A stretch of DNA of 64,000 bases, taken from NCBI RefSeq assembly GCF_013283195.1, contig NZ_JABEKT010000001.1, positions 470,795 through 534,794 of the forward strand, read 5' to 3'. Made by a program: the position numbers and the translations under genes. Of the stretch, positions 11,466 through 20,330 are shown piece by piece. The notes beneath the pieces were generated by a model, which made no database searches, was not told the origin of the DNA, and was given only the letters and a program-made list of their open reading frames with translations. Position 1 is the first letter of the stretch; the number at the start of each line of letters is the position of its first letter. Source of the stretch: Ensifer adhaerens. Its GTDB lineage: Bacteria; Pseudomonadota; Alphaproteobacteria; Rhizobiales; Rhizobiaceae.

Positions 11466-12682
11466 ATGAGGCTTCTCCCGTGTAGGCCCGGTGCGATCCC
11501 GAGATGTCTGGCGACCGTTTCGCCGATATGTGCAAAGGTGTTGGCAATCCCGAGCGAACGGCTGCGCACCGCCGGCCCGAACATCAGCACCGGCACGCGC
11601 TCGCGTGTATGGTCCGTTCCGCGCCAGGTCGGGTCGCAGCCGTGATCGGCGGTCAGGATGACGATATCGCCGGGCTTCAGCCGCCGGTCGAGATCGGGCA
11701 GCCGTGCGTCGAAGGCTTCGAGGGCTGCGGCATAACCGGCGACATCGCGGCGGTGGCCGAAAAGCATGTCGAAATCGACGAAGTTGGTGAAGACGAGGTC
11801 GCCATCCTCGGCCTCATCGATTGCGGCAAGGCTCGCATCGAACAGCGCCATGTTGCCGTCGGCCTTGGTCAGCTTCGTCACGCCCTGGTGCGCGAAGATA
11901 TCGCCGATCTTGCCGATCGCGTGCACCGTGCGGCCGGCGTGCGCCAGCCGGTCGAGAACCGTCGGCTCCGGCGGCAGAACCGAGTAGTCGCGCCGGTTGC
12001 CGGTTCGAACAAAGGTCTGTGGGCTTTGCCCGATGAAGGGGCGGGCGATGACGCGGCCGATATTGTGGTCGTCGACGAGGCGGCGAACGACTTGGCAGAA
12101 CTCCAGCAGGCGCTCCAGCCCGAAGGTGTGCTCGTGTGCGGCGATCTGAAAGACGCTGTCGGACGAGGTGTAGCAGATCGGCTTTCCCGTCTGCATATGC
12201 TCCTCGCCGAGGCGGGCGATGATATCCGTACCGGAGGCGTGGCAATTGCCGAGAATGCCGGGGATGTTGCCCTCGCGGCAGATCGCCTCGACCAGCTCGG
12301 CGGGAAACGCGTCGCCTTCGGCCGGGAAATAGCCCCAGTCGAACATGACAGGCGTACCTGCAATCTCCCAATGGCCTGAGGGCGTATCCTTGCCGCGCGA
12401 GACTTCGCTCGCAGCGCCGTAGGCGCCGTAGACCCGGCCTGGCACTGGCATGCCCACCGGCACCCGCCCCGTGGCCAATTTCGCCGCGTGCATGAGCCCG
12501 AGTGCCGACATGTTGGGAAGATTGAGCGGCCCTTCGCGCAATCCTGCGTGATCTGCCGCTCCGGTCGCGCAGAATTCGGCGATGTGGCCAAGCGTGTCCG
12601 CGCCCAGGTCGCCATAGGTTTCGGCATCCGGCGCACCGCCTATGCCGAAAGAATCGAGGACAAAGAGAAACGCGCGCGCCAT
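11462..12682 (-). CDS. deoB: Phosphopentomutase
   Basis: A 406-aa manganese enzyme of the alkaline phosphatase superfamily that interconverts (deoxy)ribose 1- and 5-phosphate. The N-terminal metal site is [12 protein letters not shown] (D10), and the C-terminal metal ligands lie in [18 protein letters not shown]. It completes the pathway: the sugar 1-phosphates made by the PNP and DeoA encoded on the other strand become substrates for central metabolism. It is translationally coupled to add. Confidence 0.96.
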   Translation of the reverse strand: MARAFLFVLDSFGIGGAPDAETYGDLGADTLGHIAEFCATGAADHAGLREGPLNLPNMSALGLMHAAKLATGRVPVGMPVPGRVYGAYGAASEVSRGKDTPSGHWEIAGTPVMFDWGYFPAEGDAFPAELVEAICREGNIPGILGNCHASGTDIIARLGEEHMQTGKPICYTSSDSVFQIAAHEHTFGLERLLEFCQVVRRLVDDHNIGRVIARPFIGQSPQTFVRTGNRRDYSVLPPEPTVLDRLAHAGRTVHAIGKIGDIFAHQGVTKLTKADGNMALFDASLAAIDEAEDGDLVFTNFVDFDMLFGHRRDVAGYAAALEAFDARLPDLDRRLKPGDIVILTADHGCDPTWRGTDHTRERVPVLMFGPAVRSRSLGIANTFAHIGETVARHLGIAPGLHGRSLI

Positions 12683-12821
12683 GAACGATCCGGTAAGCCG
12701 GAGCGCGAGCGGAGCGCGCGGTCCGGTGCTGCAACGAGCGCGGAAGCAGATGCCGCCAGCGCAATCCCGAAGGAATAGCGCCGGCGAAGTCGCATTGCAA
12801 TTGGGTTCGGTTATGCTGCGA

Positions 12822-13427
12822 TCAGCAGTCGGGGCACTTTATGATTTCCGCCTGGCGCGAACGGAAATAGGCCGTCTTGGACAGGTTGATCGTCTTGAGT
12901 GTGCTGGACCCCAGGCCCTCGGCAAAGAGCAGAAGTTCGTGCGGAACGACGAGTTCGGTGCGAACGACGAAGGCTTCGGTGGTGGCGAACTGCGCCGGTA
13001 CAGTTGTCGCAGAGTTTGCGGGGTAGGGTATCGCGCCACTCTGATCACGCGACCAGATCACAGTGCCTTTGTTGGCGGCGTCGACTTTGATTCCGGTTAT
13101 CTTCAGGGTGTATCCGGAATTCTGGTAGGGTGCGAGGATGCTCTTGGCGACACTCGACATGTTGCCGAGATAGGTTTTGTTAACCTCTGACTGTTGCGCC
13201 ACCATATCCGCCACCGAGCTTGCGGCCCGTTCGACCTTGTTCTTCACCGAGAACCCTAGGGTAACTTCGAACGCCCCGATATAGGCGACGATCAACATTG
13301 GGATCACCATGGCGAATTCGATCGCGCCGAAACCGCTGCGGTCTTTTGCGAGCAACGTAATCGCGCCGCGAGTACGGGCAAACAAGGCGATTGTCTTCTT
13401 CGTAAGAGAGGTCACGGACGCCCTCAT
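12822..13427 (-). CDS. TadE-like pilus assembly protein (second of pair)
   Basis: A 201-aa pseudopilin-like protein. A short basic cytoplasmic head is followed by a hydrophobic helix starting at [15 protein letters not shown] (about 30-44), the TadE motif with a Glu five residues after the presumed cleavage Gly. The rest is periplasmic and ends with two Cys (CPDC). The frame is open further upstream, but the ATG at 13427 overlaps the preceding gene's stop (ATGA), which decides the start. TadE/F/G minor pseudopilins are needed for Flp pilus assembly. Confidence 0.85.
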   Translation of the reverse strand: MRASVTSLTKKTIALFARTRGAITLLAKDRSGFGAIEFAMVIPMLIVAYIGAFEVTLGFSVKNKVERAASSVADMVAQQSEVNKTYLGNMSSVAKSILAPYQNSGYTLKITGIKVDAANKGTVIWSRDQSGAIPYPANSATTVPAQFATTEAFVVRTELVVPHELLLFAEGLGSSTLKTINLSKTAYFRSRQAEIIKCPDC

Positions 13428-14047
13428 TCGTTTTCGTTGCGGAAAGTCGCGGTCGCGACCATGAGATAGTCTCGTGGCATGCTCGCACCGGCGGGGCGCA
13501 GATTGGTCACGAAAGGACGGACAAGGTCCGTGATCACGCTCCATCGGTAGTACGCGCGCAGCACGTTGTATGTGCCCGGTCCTCCCGGTGCGAAGGAGAA
13601 GTTCCCGGTATTGATGTCGTTGGATTTGGCCATTCGCGGTATATCGACTGGCAGTTGAGCCAGGTCGGTCGTGCTCTTGACATCGATAAGCAACCTGCTC
13701 GGAATGTTCACTTCGTTGCCGGTGCACGTCAGCATCACCGAGATCTCGGCGCAGAACGCCTGACGGAACTGTTTCTCCGTCATGTCGGTGGGCTTGCCTC
13801 TGGCGAAGGTGATCTCGCCAGTGCGAACTTTGCGCGCCATCACCTCCGTCGCGTTGGCCAGGAGGCGCTCGCCCGCAAAGGCAAAGAATGTCTCGAAGCA
13901 GGCAAAAGTGACCACAAGGAACGGGATCGCCAGAATCGCGAACTCGATCGACGCCGCGCCACTTCTATTCCCAAACAGACGCCGCAGCGGACCGCGATTT
14001 GATCTCGAAGATTGCCTAGAGCCTTGAACTTCCTGTTCGGCCAACAT
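13424..14047 (-). CDS. TadE-like pilus assembly protein (first of pair)
   Basis: A 207-aa protein with the TadE signature GAASIEFAILAIPFLVV (about 30-46) behind a basic, Ser/Arg-rich head. A periplasmic domain with two Cys around residue 90-102 follows. It is coupled by a 4-nt overlap to the next TadE-like gene. Both point away from the pilin operon and probably supply minor pseudopilins for the same machine. Confidence 0.87.
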   Translation of the reverse strand: MLAEQEVQGSRQSSRSNRGPLRRLFGNRSGAASIEFAILAIPFLVVTFACFETFFAFAGERLLANATEVMARKVRTGEITFARGKPTDMTEKQFRQAFCAEISVMLTCTGNEVNIPSRLLIDVKSTTDLAQLPVDIPRMAKSNDINTGNFSFAPGGPGTYNVLRAYYRWSVITDLVRPFVTNLRPAGASMPRDYLMVATATFRNENE

Positions 14048-14160
14048 CTCGTCGTCCCATCATGTTACGTTTGATGGGTGAGAAATAAGGGGTAACTCTT
14101 GATATTTCGTTCTCGATGATCATCGGCATTTTAATGATCGCCGGCGTTTTTTACCTGATT

Positions 14161-14583
14161 CTAATTGGTGGCGCCGGTCGTTTTGCGTTCAGCATGCCGC
14201 TCACAGTTCGGGGTGCACGACAGCACGGTACGTGAAGTCTGCTTGTAGACACGCACGGTATTGCCCTCGTCGATAGAGACGAGAATGCGCTCGTCGACAA
14301 TCGCATTGCCATCCTGGTCCAGGATCACAAGGTTCGTCGTGCCGAAATTGCGGCCTGTGACGACGATGGTCTTTGCGTCGGCGACCGTTGCGTCGGCAAC
14401 ATCAGCGTTGCCGATGATCACTTTGCTTACGGGGCGATCAAGCTTGAGGACGCGCGCGTGATCCATGTAGACGCGCATGATGTCATCCTGGGCAAGGGCG
14501 GGCCGGGTTGGAGACACCGCAAAAAGCCCGACGAGCACGAGAAGAGATAAACTGGCTTGGGCGGTCGTGGAGGGCACAGACAT
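14161..14583 (-). CDS. CpaC-like secretin N-terminal domain protein, periplasmic
   Basis: A 140-aa secreted protein. A signal peptide ends at ALAQ|DD (about 31-34). The single following domain matches the pilus/flagellar secretin N-terminal domain that also opens the full CpaC of this locus: VYMDHARVLKLDRPV, then VIIGNADVADATV and GRNFGTTNLVILD. The secretin pore domain is missing. The ATG at 14583 is chosen because AAGGA lies 6 nt before it and the signal peptide then has normal length; an in-frame ATG at 14604 is less likely. It is divergent from the pilin gene and may assist secretin assembly, which is an inference. Confidence 0.82.
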   Translation of the reverse strand: MSVPSTTAQASLSLLVLVGLFAVSPTRPALAQDDIMRVYMDHARVLKLDRPVSKVIIGNADVADATVADAKTIVVTGRNFGTTNLVILDQDGNAIVDERILVSIDEGNTVRVYKQTSRTVLSCTPNCERHAERKTTGATN

Positions 14584-14836
14584 GGGGCGTCCTTGAGGTG
14601 ACATCGCCGCATCCTCGCGCGTCTTGGTGAATGAAGCGTTAAGGTACAAGCGTCTCGCCAGCGGCCTGGAAATGTTTGCCGTTCGTTTACCCAAAAATCA
14701 GCGATGCGACGTTCATCTTTTAGTAACCGCCTTCCTTAAGTCGGTAGCAATCCGGCGGGCATAGGTTGGGCTCATCCGATCAACGGCAACAGTTGGCGGA
14801 CGTGCTGAACAACAATCGCGAAGTAGGAGAATCATC

Positions 14837-15019
14837 ATGAAGAAGATTTTTGCCCGTCTGATGAAGGACGAGTCTGGCGCAACTGCAATCGAATACGGCC
14901 TCATTGCTGCCCTCATCTCCGTTGCGCTGATCGGTGGCGCGACCCAGCTGGGCAACGTTCTCGACGGCCAGTTTACGTTCCTCGCCGATCAGGTGACCGG
15001 TTCGCAGACCGCGCCGTAA
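14837..15019 (+). CDS. pilA: Flp/Fap-type pilin subunit
   Basis: A 60-aa type IVb pilin precursor. The short basic leader ends at Gly14, followed by ATAIEYGLIAALISV: Glu at +5 and Tyr at +6 of the mature protein are the Flp motif recognised by the CpaA prepilin peptidase. The mature chain of about 46 residues is essentially one hydrophobic helix and a small tail. AGGAGAATC before the ATG is a strong ribosome site. A terminator follows, so the abundant pilin has its own short transcript, with the assembly genes behind it. Confidence 0.95.
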   Translation: MKKIFARLMKDESGATAIEYGLIAALISVALIGGATQLGNVLDGQFTFLADQVTGSQTAP

Positions 15020-15050
15020 GGCAACCTTAGGGCTCACGGAATGAAAAGCA

Positions 15051-15077
15051 GAAAGCCGCCCTTGTTGGCGGCTTTTT
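15051..15077 (+). terminator. Rho-independent terminator of pilA
   Basis: AAAGCCGCC pairs with GGCGGCTTT over a 6-nt loop, then TT continues the tract. It lies about 30 nt after the pilA stop. Confidence 0.88.
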
Positions 15078-15173
15078 GTTACCTTGGCAGATATGTTCAG
15101 GAACATCCCGCCTTTAAGACGAATCGCTGAAGGCGGATAAGATGCTCAGGAATCAAAGTGCTGGAGCTCCCTG

Positions 15174-15193
15174 GTGCGTTCTTCCGAACGCAC
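15174..15193. repeat. Perfect inverted repeat upstream of cpaA
   Basis: GTGCGTTC and GAACGCAC are separated by 4 nt (TTCC), about 40 nt before the cpaA start. It could be an operator or a leader hairpin. No T run follows, so it is not a terminator. Confidence 0.45.
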
Positions 15194-15231
15194 GGCGCTC
15201 TAAGTCTCGCTCGCGGAGTGGATTTCGATAA

Positions 15232-15747
15232 ATGCTCTTGTTGGCCTTCCTTGCAATCTTTCCGCTGTGTCTGATTTGGGCCGCTGCCTCAGATCTGATG
15301 ACGATGACGATACCGAATCGTCTGTCGCTGCTTCTTGCTGTTGGCGCGGTCCTCGCGAACGTCGCCGCCGGCTCCGGTTTCGTTGACATCGGTTTCGATG
15401 TGGCTGCCGGTCTGCTGGTCTTCCTTTTGTGCTTTTGCCTTTTTGCCTCCGGTGTCATGGGGGGCGGTGACGCAAAACTATTGAGCGCCTGCGCTCTTTG
15501 GTATGGGCTGAACGGCTCTCTTCTGGCGTTCCTGCTGTATGTCTCGCTTATGGGCGGCGTCTTGACGGTGCTCATTGTGATGTTGCGGTCCAGCCAGCAT
15601 GTGTTGCTTGCCGCCGGCATTCCAATCCCTGGTCTTTTGCTGACCGCAAAGAAAATTCCCTATGCAATCGCGATTGCTGCTGGCGCCTTCCTGGCCTTTC
15701 CGGCCTCGCCCTTGTCTCGAATGGCTCTCGCGCAGTTTGGCCTTTAG
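15232..15747 (+). CDS. cpaA: Prepilin peptidase CpaA (A24 family)
   Basis: A 171-aa membrane protease that removes the leader from the Flp pilin and the TadE-like pseudopilins. Both catalytic aspartates are visible: D21 in AAASDLMTM and D80 in GGGDAK. It has about five hydrophobic helices and lacks the N-terminal methylase domain of larger PilD enzymes, as usual for the short Cpa/TadV type. GGAG lies 14 nt upstream of the ATG, a rather distant ribosome site. Confidence 0.92.
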   Translation: MLLLAFLAIFPLCLIWAAASDLMTMTIPNRLSLLLAVGAVLANVAAGSGFVDIGFDVAAGLLVFLLCFCLFASGVMGGGDAKLLSACALWYGLNGSLLAFLLYVSLMGGVLTVLIVMLRSSQHVLLAAGIPIPGLLLTAKKIPYAIAIAAGAFLAFPASPLSRMALAQFGL

Positions 15748-15783
15748 CGTTGATGGGTGCGGAAAGCTGCTCGGAAGGAGGCT

Positions 15784-15813
15784 GTTAACCATACCCGTAG
15801 ATGGGTCGTTAAC
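15784..15813. repeat. Paired GTTAAC palindromes upstream of cpaB
   Basis: Two copies of the palindrome GTTAAC (15784-15789 and 15808-15813) flank ATACCC/ATGGGT elements in the 128-nt gap between cpaA and cpaB. The 18-nt spacing does not fit the CtrA site (TTAA-N7-TTAA). The role is unknown; it could be part of the promoter region of the cpaB operon. Confidence 0.3.
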
Positions 15814-15875
15814 TATAATTACACCAATTCCTGATCAATCTGATCCCGGCATATCTGCGGGGCACAGAAACGATC

Positions 15876-16685
15876 ATGAAACCGGTTCGCATCATCATAC
15901 TGACGGTGGCCGTCGCGTCGGCGGCGATGGCCGGGTTGTTGGCGATGAAGCTGACCCGCGGTCCTGCCCGGCTAACGGCCGAGCCCGTCATTGAGCGGGC
16001 TCCGACTGTCAATGTCCTCGTAGCCAGCAAGAGCTTACCTGTCGGGTCTCGCCTCGGCGGAGACGCCGTCCATTGGATGGCCTGGCCCAAGGACGGCATC
16101 GTCGATGGCCTCATCACCGAAGAAAACCGCCCATCGGCGATTGAAGACCTGACCGGCGCCGTCGTTCGGCTGCCGATATTCAATGGTGAGCCGGTGCGCA
16201 ACGAGAAGGTTGCCGACTCCTCAAGTCGAATCATGTCGTCGCTCCTGCCTGCCGGCAAGCGCGCGGTTGCTACGGAAATTACGGTTGCGACAGGGGCCGG
16301 CGGTTTCATCCTGCCGAACGACCGGGTCGACGTCATCATGGTCCGCAAGTCGGACAACGATGTTTTCCTGACGGAGACAGTGCTCAGCAACGTCCGCGTT
16401 CTGGCGATCGACCAGCAGGTCGAGGAGAAGGACGATGGCTCCAAATCCGTGGTCGGCACCACGGCGACCCTGGAGCTGACCCCTGATCAATCAAAGGTCA
16501 TGACCGTCGCCCAGCAGATGGCCGAGCGTATCTCGCTCGCCCTTCGCAGCGTCGCGGATGCTCAGGAGCCCGATACGAACGCAGCGGATTATCTTTTGAG
16601 CGGTGATGGCCAACCCAGCATTCAGGTCATCAAGTCTGGCTCCATCGTCAAGGGCGACGGTTCAAGTCAGGGCCAGCAACAATGA
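15876..16685 (+). CDS. cpaB: Flp pilus assembly protein CpaB (RcpC)
   Basis: A 269-aa envelope protein. An N-terminal membrane helix (about 5-25) is followed by a SAF domain (from VNVLVASKSLPVGSRL, about 45-60) and the RcpC segment (GGFILPNDRVDVIMV, about 143-157). CpaB proteins stabilise or gate the secretin in the periplasm. It overlaps cpaC by 4 nt and heads the cpaBCDEF-tadBC run. Confidence 0.93.
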   Translation: MKPVRIIILTVAVASAAMAGLLAMKLTRGPARLTAEPVIERAPTVNVLVASKSLPVGSRLGGDAVHWMAWPKDGIVDGLITEENRPSAIEDLTGAVVRLPIFNGEPVRNEKVADSSSRIMSSLLPAGKRAVATEITVATGAGGFILPNDRVDVIMVRKSDNDVFLTETVLSNVRVLAIDQQVEEKDDGSKSVVGTTATLELTPDQSKVMTVAQQMAERISLALRSVADAQEPDTNAADYLLSGDGQPSIQVIKSGSIVKGDGSSQGQQQ

Positions 16686-18241
16686 GCGATCGAGTGGAGC
16701 ACAAGGTGAAGCGGATCGGAAATAAGTTTCGGGCGTCTGTTGCGGCGGGCCTGTCGTTTTGCCTGACATTTTCGGGCATCGCGCTGCCAACGCTCCCGTC
16801 CGCCCATGCGGCTGCCTCCTCGGTCGTCAGGATCGTCGAAAGCGGGCCGGGGGCGAAGAAGAAGGTCAGCCTTGGGCTGAACAAGGCCGTTGTCGTCGAT
16901 CTACCTTCCGATGCCCACGATATTCTCGTTGCTGACCCATCGCTCGCCGATGCCGTTACGCGCACATCCAGACGGATTTATCTCTTTGGTAAATCCGTGG
17001 GGCAGACCAACATTTTCGTATTCGGGCCGAACGGCGAAGAGATCGTCAGTCTTGACGTCGAGGTCGAGCGCGACATCGCCAACCTGCAGTCAAACCTGCG
17101 CCGTTTCATTCCCGATGCCGACATCAATGTCGAAATCATCTCCGACAACATCGTCCTGACAGGCACCGTGCGCACGCCGCTCGATTCGACACGCGCCGTC
17201 GACCTCGCCAAGGCCTTCCTCCAGGGCGGTGAAGCGACCACACGCAACATTACTGCGCAGGGCAACAATGGTGATGCCGATATCTTTGCTGAGGATCGGC
17301 AGGTCTCGCAGATCGTCAACCTGCTGACCATCGATGGCGATGATCAGGTCACGCTGAAAGTTACGGTTGCCGAGGTCAGCCGCCAGGTCCTCAAGCAACT
17401 CGGCTTCAACGGCAGCGTCTCCGATGGCGACAGCAGCATCGGATTCCGCAACCCCGCCAACCTCGGAGACGCCATCGGGCTCGGCGCAAACGCACTCATC
17501 AAGGGCTCGATTGGTGGAACGACGATAGCAAGCTACATCAATGCGATGGAGCAGGCAGGCGTGATGCGCACGCTCGCCGAGCCGAGCTTGACCGCGATTT
17601 CGGGCCAAGAGGCGAAATTCTACGTTGGCGGCGAGTTTCGGCTGCCCGGCATGCAAGAGGTCGAAAGGGACCCCACCACCGGCCTGAGTAAGGTCAAACG
17701 CGAGGTCAACGACGTCGAATACGGCATTCGCCTGAACTTCAAGCCTGTCGTTCTCGGTCCTGGTAGGATCAGCCTGCAGGTCGAGACCGAAGTGTCGGAG
17801 CCGACCTACGAAGGCAGTGTCGTTACCGGCAACGGCTCCAACGCCATCCCCGGCAACACCTTCCTCGGCATTCGCAAGCGCGAGGCATCGACCAGCGTCG
17901 AGCTCCCCTCAGGCGGTTCGATCGTCATCGCCGGTTTGGTGCAGGACAACATCCGTCAGGCGATGTCCGGCGTGCCGGGCGCCTCGAAGATCCCAGTCCT
18001 CGGAACGCTCTTCCGCAGCAAGGATTTCGTCCGCAACGAGACCGAACTTGTCATCATCGCGACGCCCTATCTCGTGCGGCCAGTGGCCAGAAGCGCGATC
18101 TCCAGGCCCGACGACAATTTCAATGCAGCCAATGATTGGGAGAGCTTCTTCCTTGGTCGCGTGAACCGGATCTACGGGCGCCCGGAAGCATCCGCTCCGG
18201 CTGGCCGCTACCACGGCAACGTTGGCTTCATCTACAAATAG
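16682..18241 (+). CDS. cpaC: Flp pilus secretin CpaC (RcpA)
   Basis: A 519-aa outer-membrane secretin. An N-terminal signal region ends near SAHAAAS. The N domain (VDLPSDAHDILVADPSLADAV) is shared with the short CpaC-like protein on the other strand. A BON-like region (about 115-190) precedes the C-terminal secretin domain, with VPGASKIPVLGTLFRS (about 429-444) as its signature near the end. It forms the pore through which the pilus leaves the cell. Confidence 0.95.
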   Translation: MSDRVEHKVKRIGNKFRASVAAGLSFCLTFSGIALPTLPSAHAAASSVVRIVESGPGAKKKVSLGLNKAVVVDLPSDAHDILVADPSLADAVTRTSRRIYLFGKSVGQTNIFVFGPNGEEIVSLDVEVERDIANLQSNLRRFIPDADINVEIISDNIVLTGTVRTPLDSTRAVDLAKAFLQGGEATTRNITAQGNNGDADIFAEDRQVSQIVNLLTIDGDDQVTLKVTVAEVSRQVLKQLGFNGSVSDGDSSIGFRNPANLGDAIGLGANALIKGSIGGTTIASYINAMEQAGVMRTLAEPSLTAISGQEAKFYVGGEFRLPGMQEVERDPTTGLSKVKREVNDVEYGIRLNFKPVVLGPGRISLQVETEVSEPTYEGSVVTGNGSNAIPGNTFLGIRKREASTSVELPSGGSIVIAGLVQDNIRQAMSGVPGASKIPVLGTLFRSKDFVRNETELVIIATPYLVRPVARSAISRPDDNFNAANDWESFFLGRVNRIYGRPEASAPAGRYHGNVGFIYK

Positions 18242-18297
18242 GCTGGGTCATGCAAACGCGAAGCAGCTTCCACGAGAATTCTGAAAGGCCGAGTGCC

Positions 18298-18993
18298 ATG
18301 CCCCTCAACAGATCCGGAATGCCCGCCCGTCATTTGCGGCATGTTGCAATCCTCGTCGTTGCCGCGGGGCTGCTTGCCGGCTGCGGCACCAAGGACAATC
18401 TTGCAACGGGCTCCATCCCGGATGACTACCGCACCCGCCACCCGATCGTGCTTGCCGAAGGTGAGCGTACGATCGATATCCCGATCGCCTCCGGCGATCG
18501 CCGGTTGACGCAGGGCACGCGCGACGTCATCAGCGGCTTTGCGGCCGACTATCGCAATTTGTCGACCGGTGTTGTCCAGATCATGCTGCCGCGCGGCTCG
18601 GCAAACAGCCACGCAGCCCAGGCCATGCGCAAGGAGATCCGCAGCGTTCTCGTTGCCGCCGGTGTCCCGGCCAAGCGATTGATCGAGGCGGGCTACGAGG
18701 CCGGTCCGATGGGTGACGCTGCACCTGTTCGCATTAGCTATGTGGCGATCACCGCCCAGACGTCCCCCTGTGGTGAATGGCCCGAGGACGTTGCGCTCAA
18801 CACGATCCAGAACCGCAACTACTATAATTTCGGCTGCGCATCGCAATCCAATCTGGCGGCGCAGATCGCCAATCCGACCGATCTGCTCGGCCCGCGTCAG
18901 ATGTCGCCGATCGATGCGGAGCAGCGTGGTCAGGTCATCAAGGACTGGCGCGGAACCGAAAAGAGTGACGGACCCGTCATCGTCTTCAATTGA
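18298..18993 (+). CDS. cpaD: CpaD-family pilus assembly lipoprotein
   Basis: A 231-aa lipoprotein with the lipobox LLAGC at about residue 25-29 and a CpaD domain, including GVPAKRLIEAGYEAGP and CGEWPEDVALNT. CpaD helps place or anchor the secretin. The ATG at 18298 gives a lipoprotein signal of normal length and has AAAGG upstream. An in-frame ATG at 18250 would leave only 8 nt after cpaC but makes a 45-residue leader; either is possible. Confidence 0.9.
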   Translation: MPLNRSGMPARHLRHVAILVVAAGLLAGCGTKDNLATGSIPDDYRTRHPIVLAEGERTIDIPIASGDRRLTQGTRDVISGFAADYRNLSTGVVQIMLPRGSANSHAAQAMRKEIRSVLVAAGVPAKRLIEAGYEAGPMGDAAPVRISYVAITAQTSPCGEWPEDVALNTIQNRNYYNFGCASQSNLAAQIANPTDLLGPRQMSPIDAEQRGQVIKDWRGTEKSDGPVIVFN

Positions 18994-19011
18994 TATCGTT
19001 GGGATCATCAG

Positions 19012-20301
19012 ATGAGCACCATTGAGTACAGGATCGAAACGGGCGCCGCGGCCGGCGACCTCGCCTTCGATACCGTGCAGCCGGGTGACCTCGAGCAGGT
19101 CCGCCCGCTGCCACGCATCTCGATCCACGCGTTTTGCGAAACCGAGGCGATGCAGCGACTGATGGAGCGTTGCGGCCAGGATCGCCGTATGGCGAAGGTC
19201 AGCTTGCGCATCAACAACGGCGGCATCGATGCCGCGGCCAACATGTTTGCGAGCGTGTCGACGCCGAACCTGATCATTCTGGAAACATCGGCCGATCCCC
19301 GGTTCCTGCTGAGCGAACTTGCGCCGCTGGCTGCGGTCTGCGATCCGAGCACCAAGGTGATCCTCGTCGGCAAATACAACGATATCGGGCTCTATCGCGA
19401 GCTCATCCGCAACGGTATTTCGGAATACATGGTCGCGCCCGTGGCAATGCCAGACGTTCTGTCCGCGGTCGCATCGATTTTCGTCGATCCCGACGCCGAG
19501 CCATTGGGACGCAGCCTGGCGTTTATCGGCGCCAAGGGCGGCAGCGGTTCGTCTGCCATCGCGCACAATTGCGCCTGGGGCATTTCGAATCTGTTTTCGA
19601 CGGAGACCATTCTTGCCGATCTCGACCTGCCTTATGGCACGGCCAACATCGATTTCGACCAGGACCCGCCGCAAGGCATATCGGAGGCGGTTTTCGCGCC
19701 CGAGCGGCTCGACGAGGTCTTTCTCGATCGGCTTCTAACCAAATGCTCCGACCATCTTTCGCTGCTTGCGGCGCCGTCGATGCTGGATCGTGCCTATGAC
19801 TTCGAGGGCGGTGCCTTTCATCCGATCCTTGAGATCCTGCAACGCAGCGCGCCGGTTTCGGTGCTCGACATCCCGCATATGTGGACGGATTGGACACGCT
19901 CGGTTCTGGGCGAAGCCGATGAAATCGTCATTACCGCTGTGCCGGATCTCGCAAGCCTTCGCAACACGAAGAACCTGCTCGATGCCTTGAAGAAGCTTCG
20001 GCCGAACGACAAGCAACCCCATCTCGTCTTGAACCAGGTGGGTATGCCGAAACGTCCGGAGATCGCGGTGAACGAATTCTGCGAATCGCTGGAAATCGAA
20101 GCGGCAGCCATCATTCCGTTCGATGCCGTCCTGTTTGGCAATGCATCGAACAGCGGCCGCATGATTGCGGAGATCGACAAGAAGTCGGCAGCAGCCGAAA
20201 CCTTCTCCCAGCTCGCGCATCTGCTCACCGGCCGCGCGTCGATGAAGAAGGCGCGGCGTGGCGGTCTCGGCAAGATGCTTGCGGCGCTCGGCAGAAAATA
20301 G
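19012..20301 (+). CDS. cpaE: Pilus assembly protein CpaE (MinD/ParA-like)
   Basis: A 429-aa protein with an N-terminal receiver-like domain and a C-terminal MinD/ParA-type ATPase fold. In other alphaproteobacteria CpaE guides the pilus machine to the cell pole. The deviant Walker A reads AKGGSGSS: the first Lys is kept, but the usual Lys before Ser/Thr is replaced, as in other CpaE proteins. ATADL-type Walker A' is seen as TILADLDLPYGTANIDFD. It sits between cpaD and cpaF with short gaps. Confidence 0.92.
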   Translation: MSTIEYRIETGAAAGDLAFDTVQPGDLEQVRPLPRISIHAFCETEAMQRLMERCGQDRRMAKVSLRINNGGIDAAANMFASVSTPNLIILETSADPRFLLSELAPLAAVCDPSTKVILVGKYNDIGLYRELIRNGISEYMVAPVAMPDVLSAVASIFVDPDAEPLGRSLAFIGAKGGSGSSAIAHNCAWGISNLFSTETILADLDLPYGTANIDFDQDPPQGISEAVFAPERLDEVFLDRLLTKCSDHLSLLAAPSMLDRAYDFEGGAFHPILEILQRSAPVSVLDIPHMWTDWTRSVLGEADEIVITAVPDLASLRNTKNLLDALKKLRPNDKQPHLVLNQVGMPKRPEIAVNEFCESLEIEAAAIIPFDAVLFGNASNSGRMIAEIDKKSAAAETFSQLAHLLTGRASMKKARRGGLGKMLAALGRK

Positions 20302-20330
20302 ACGGCGCACAGAACGGGCGGATCAGGAAC

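Noticed and set aside
14584-14836. CtrA sites in the pilA control region
   Set aside because: Several TTAA or TTAAG elements occur, but none has the required TTAA-N7-TTAA spacing.
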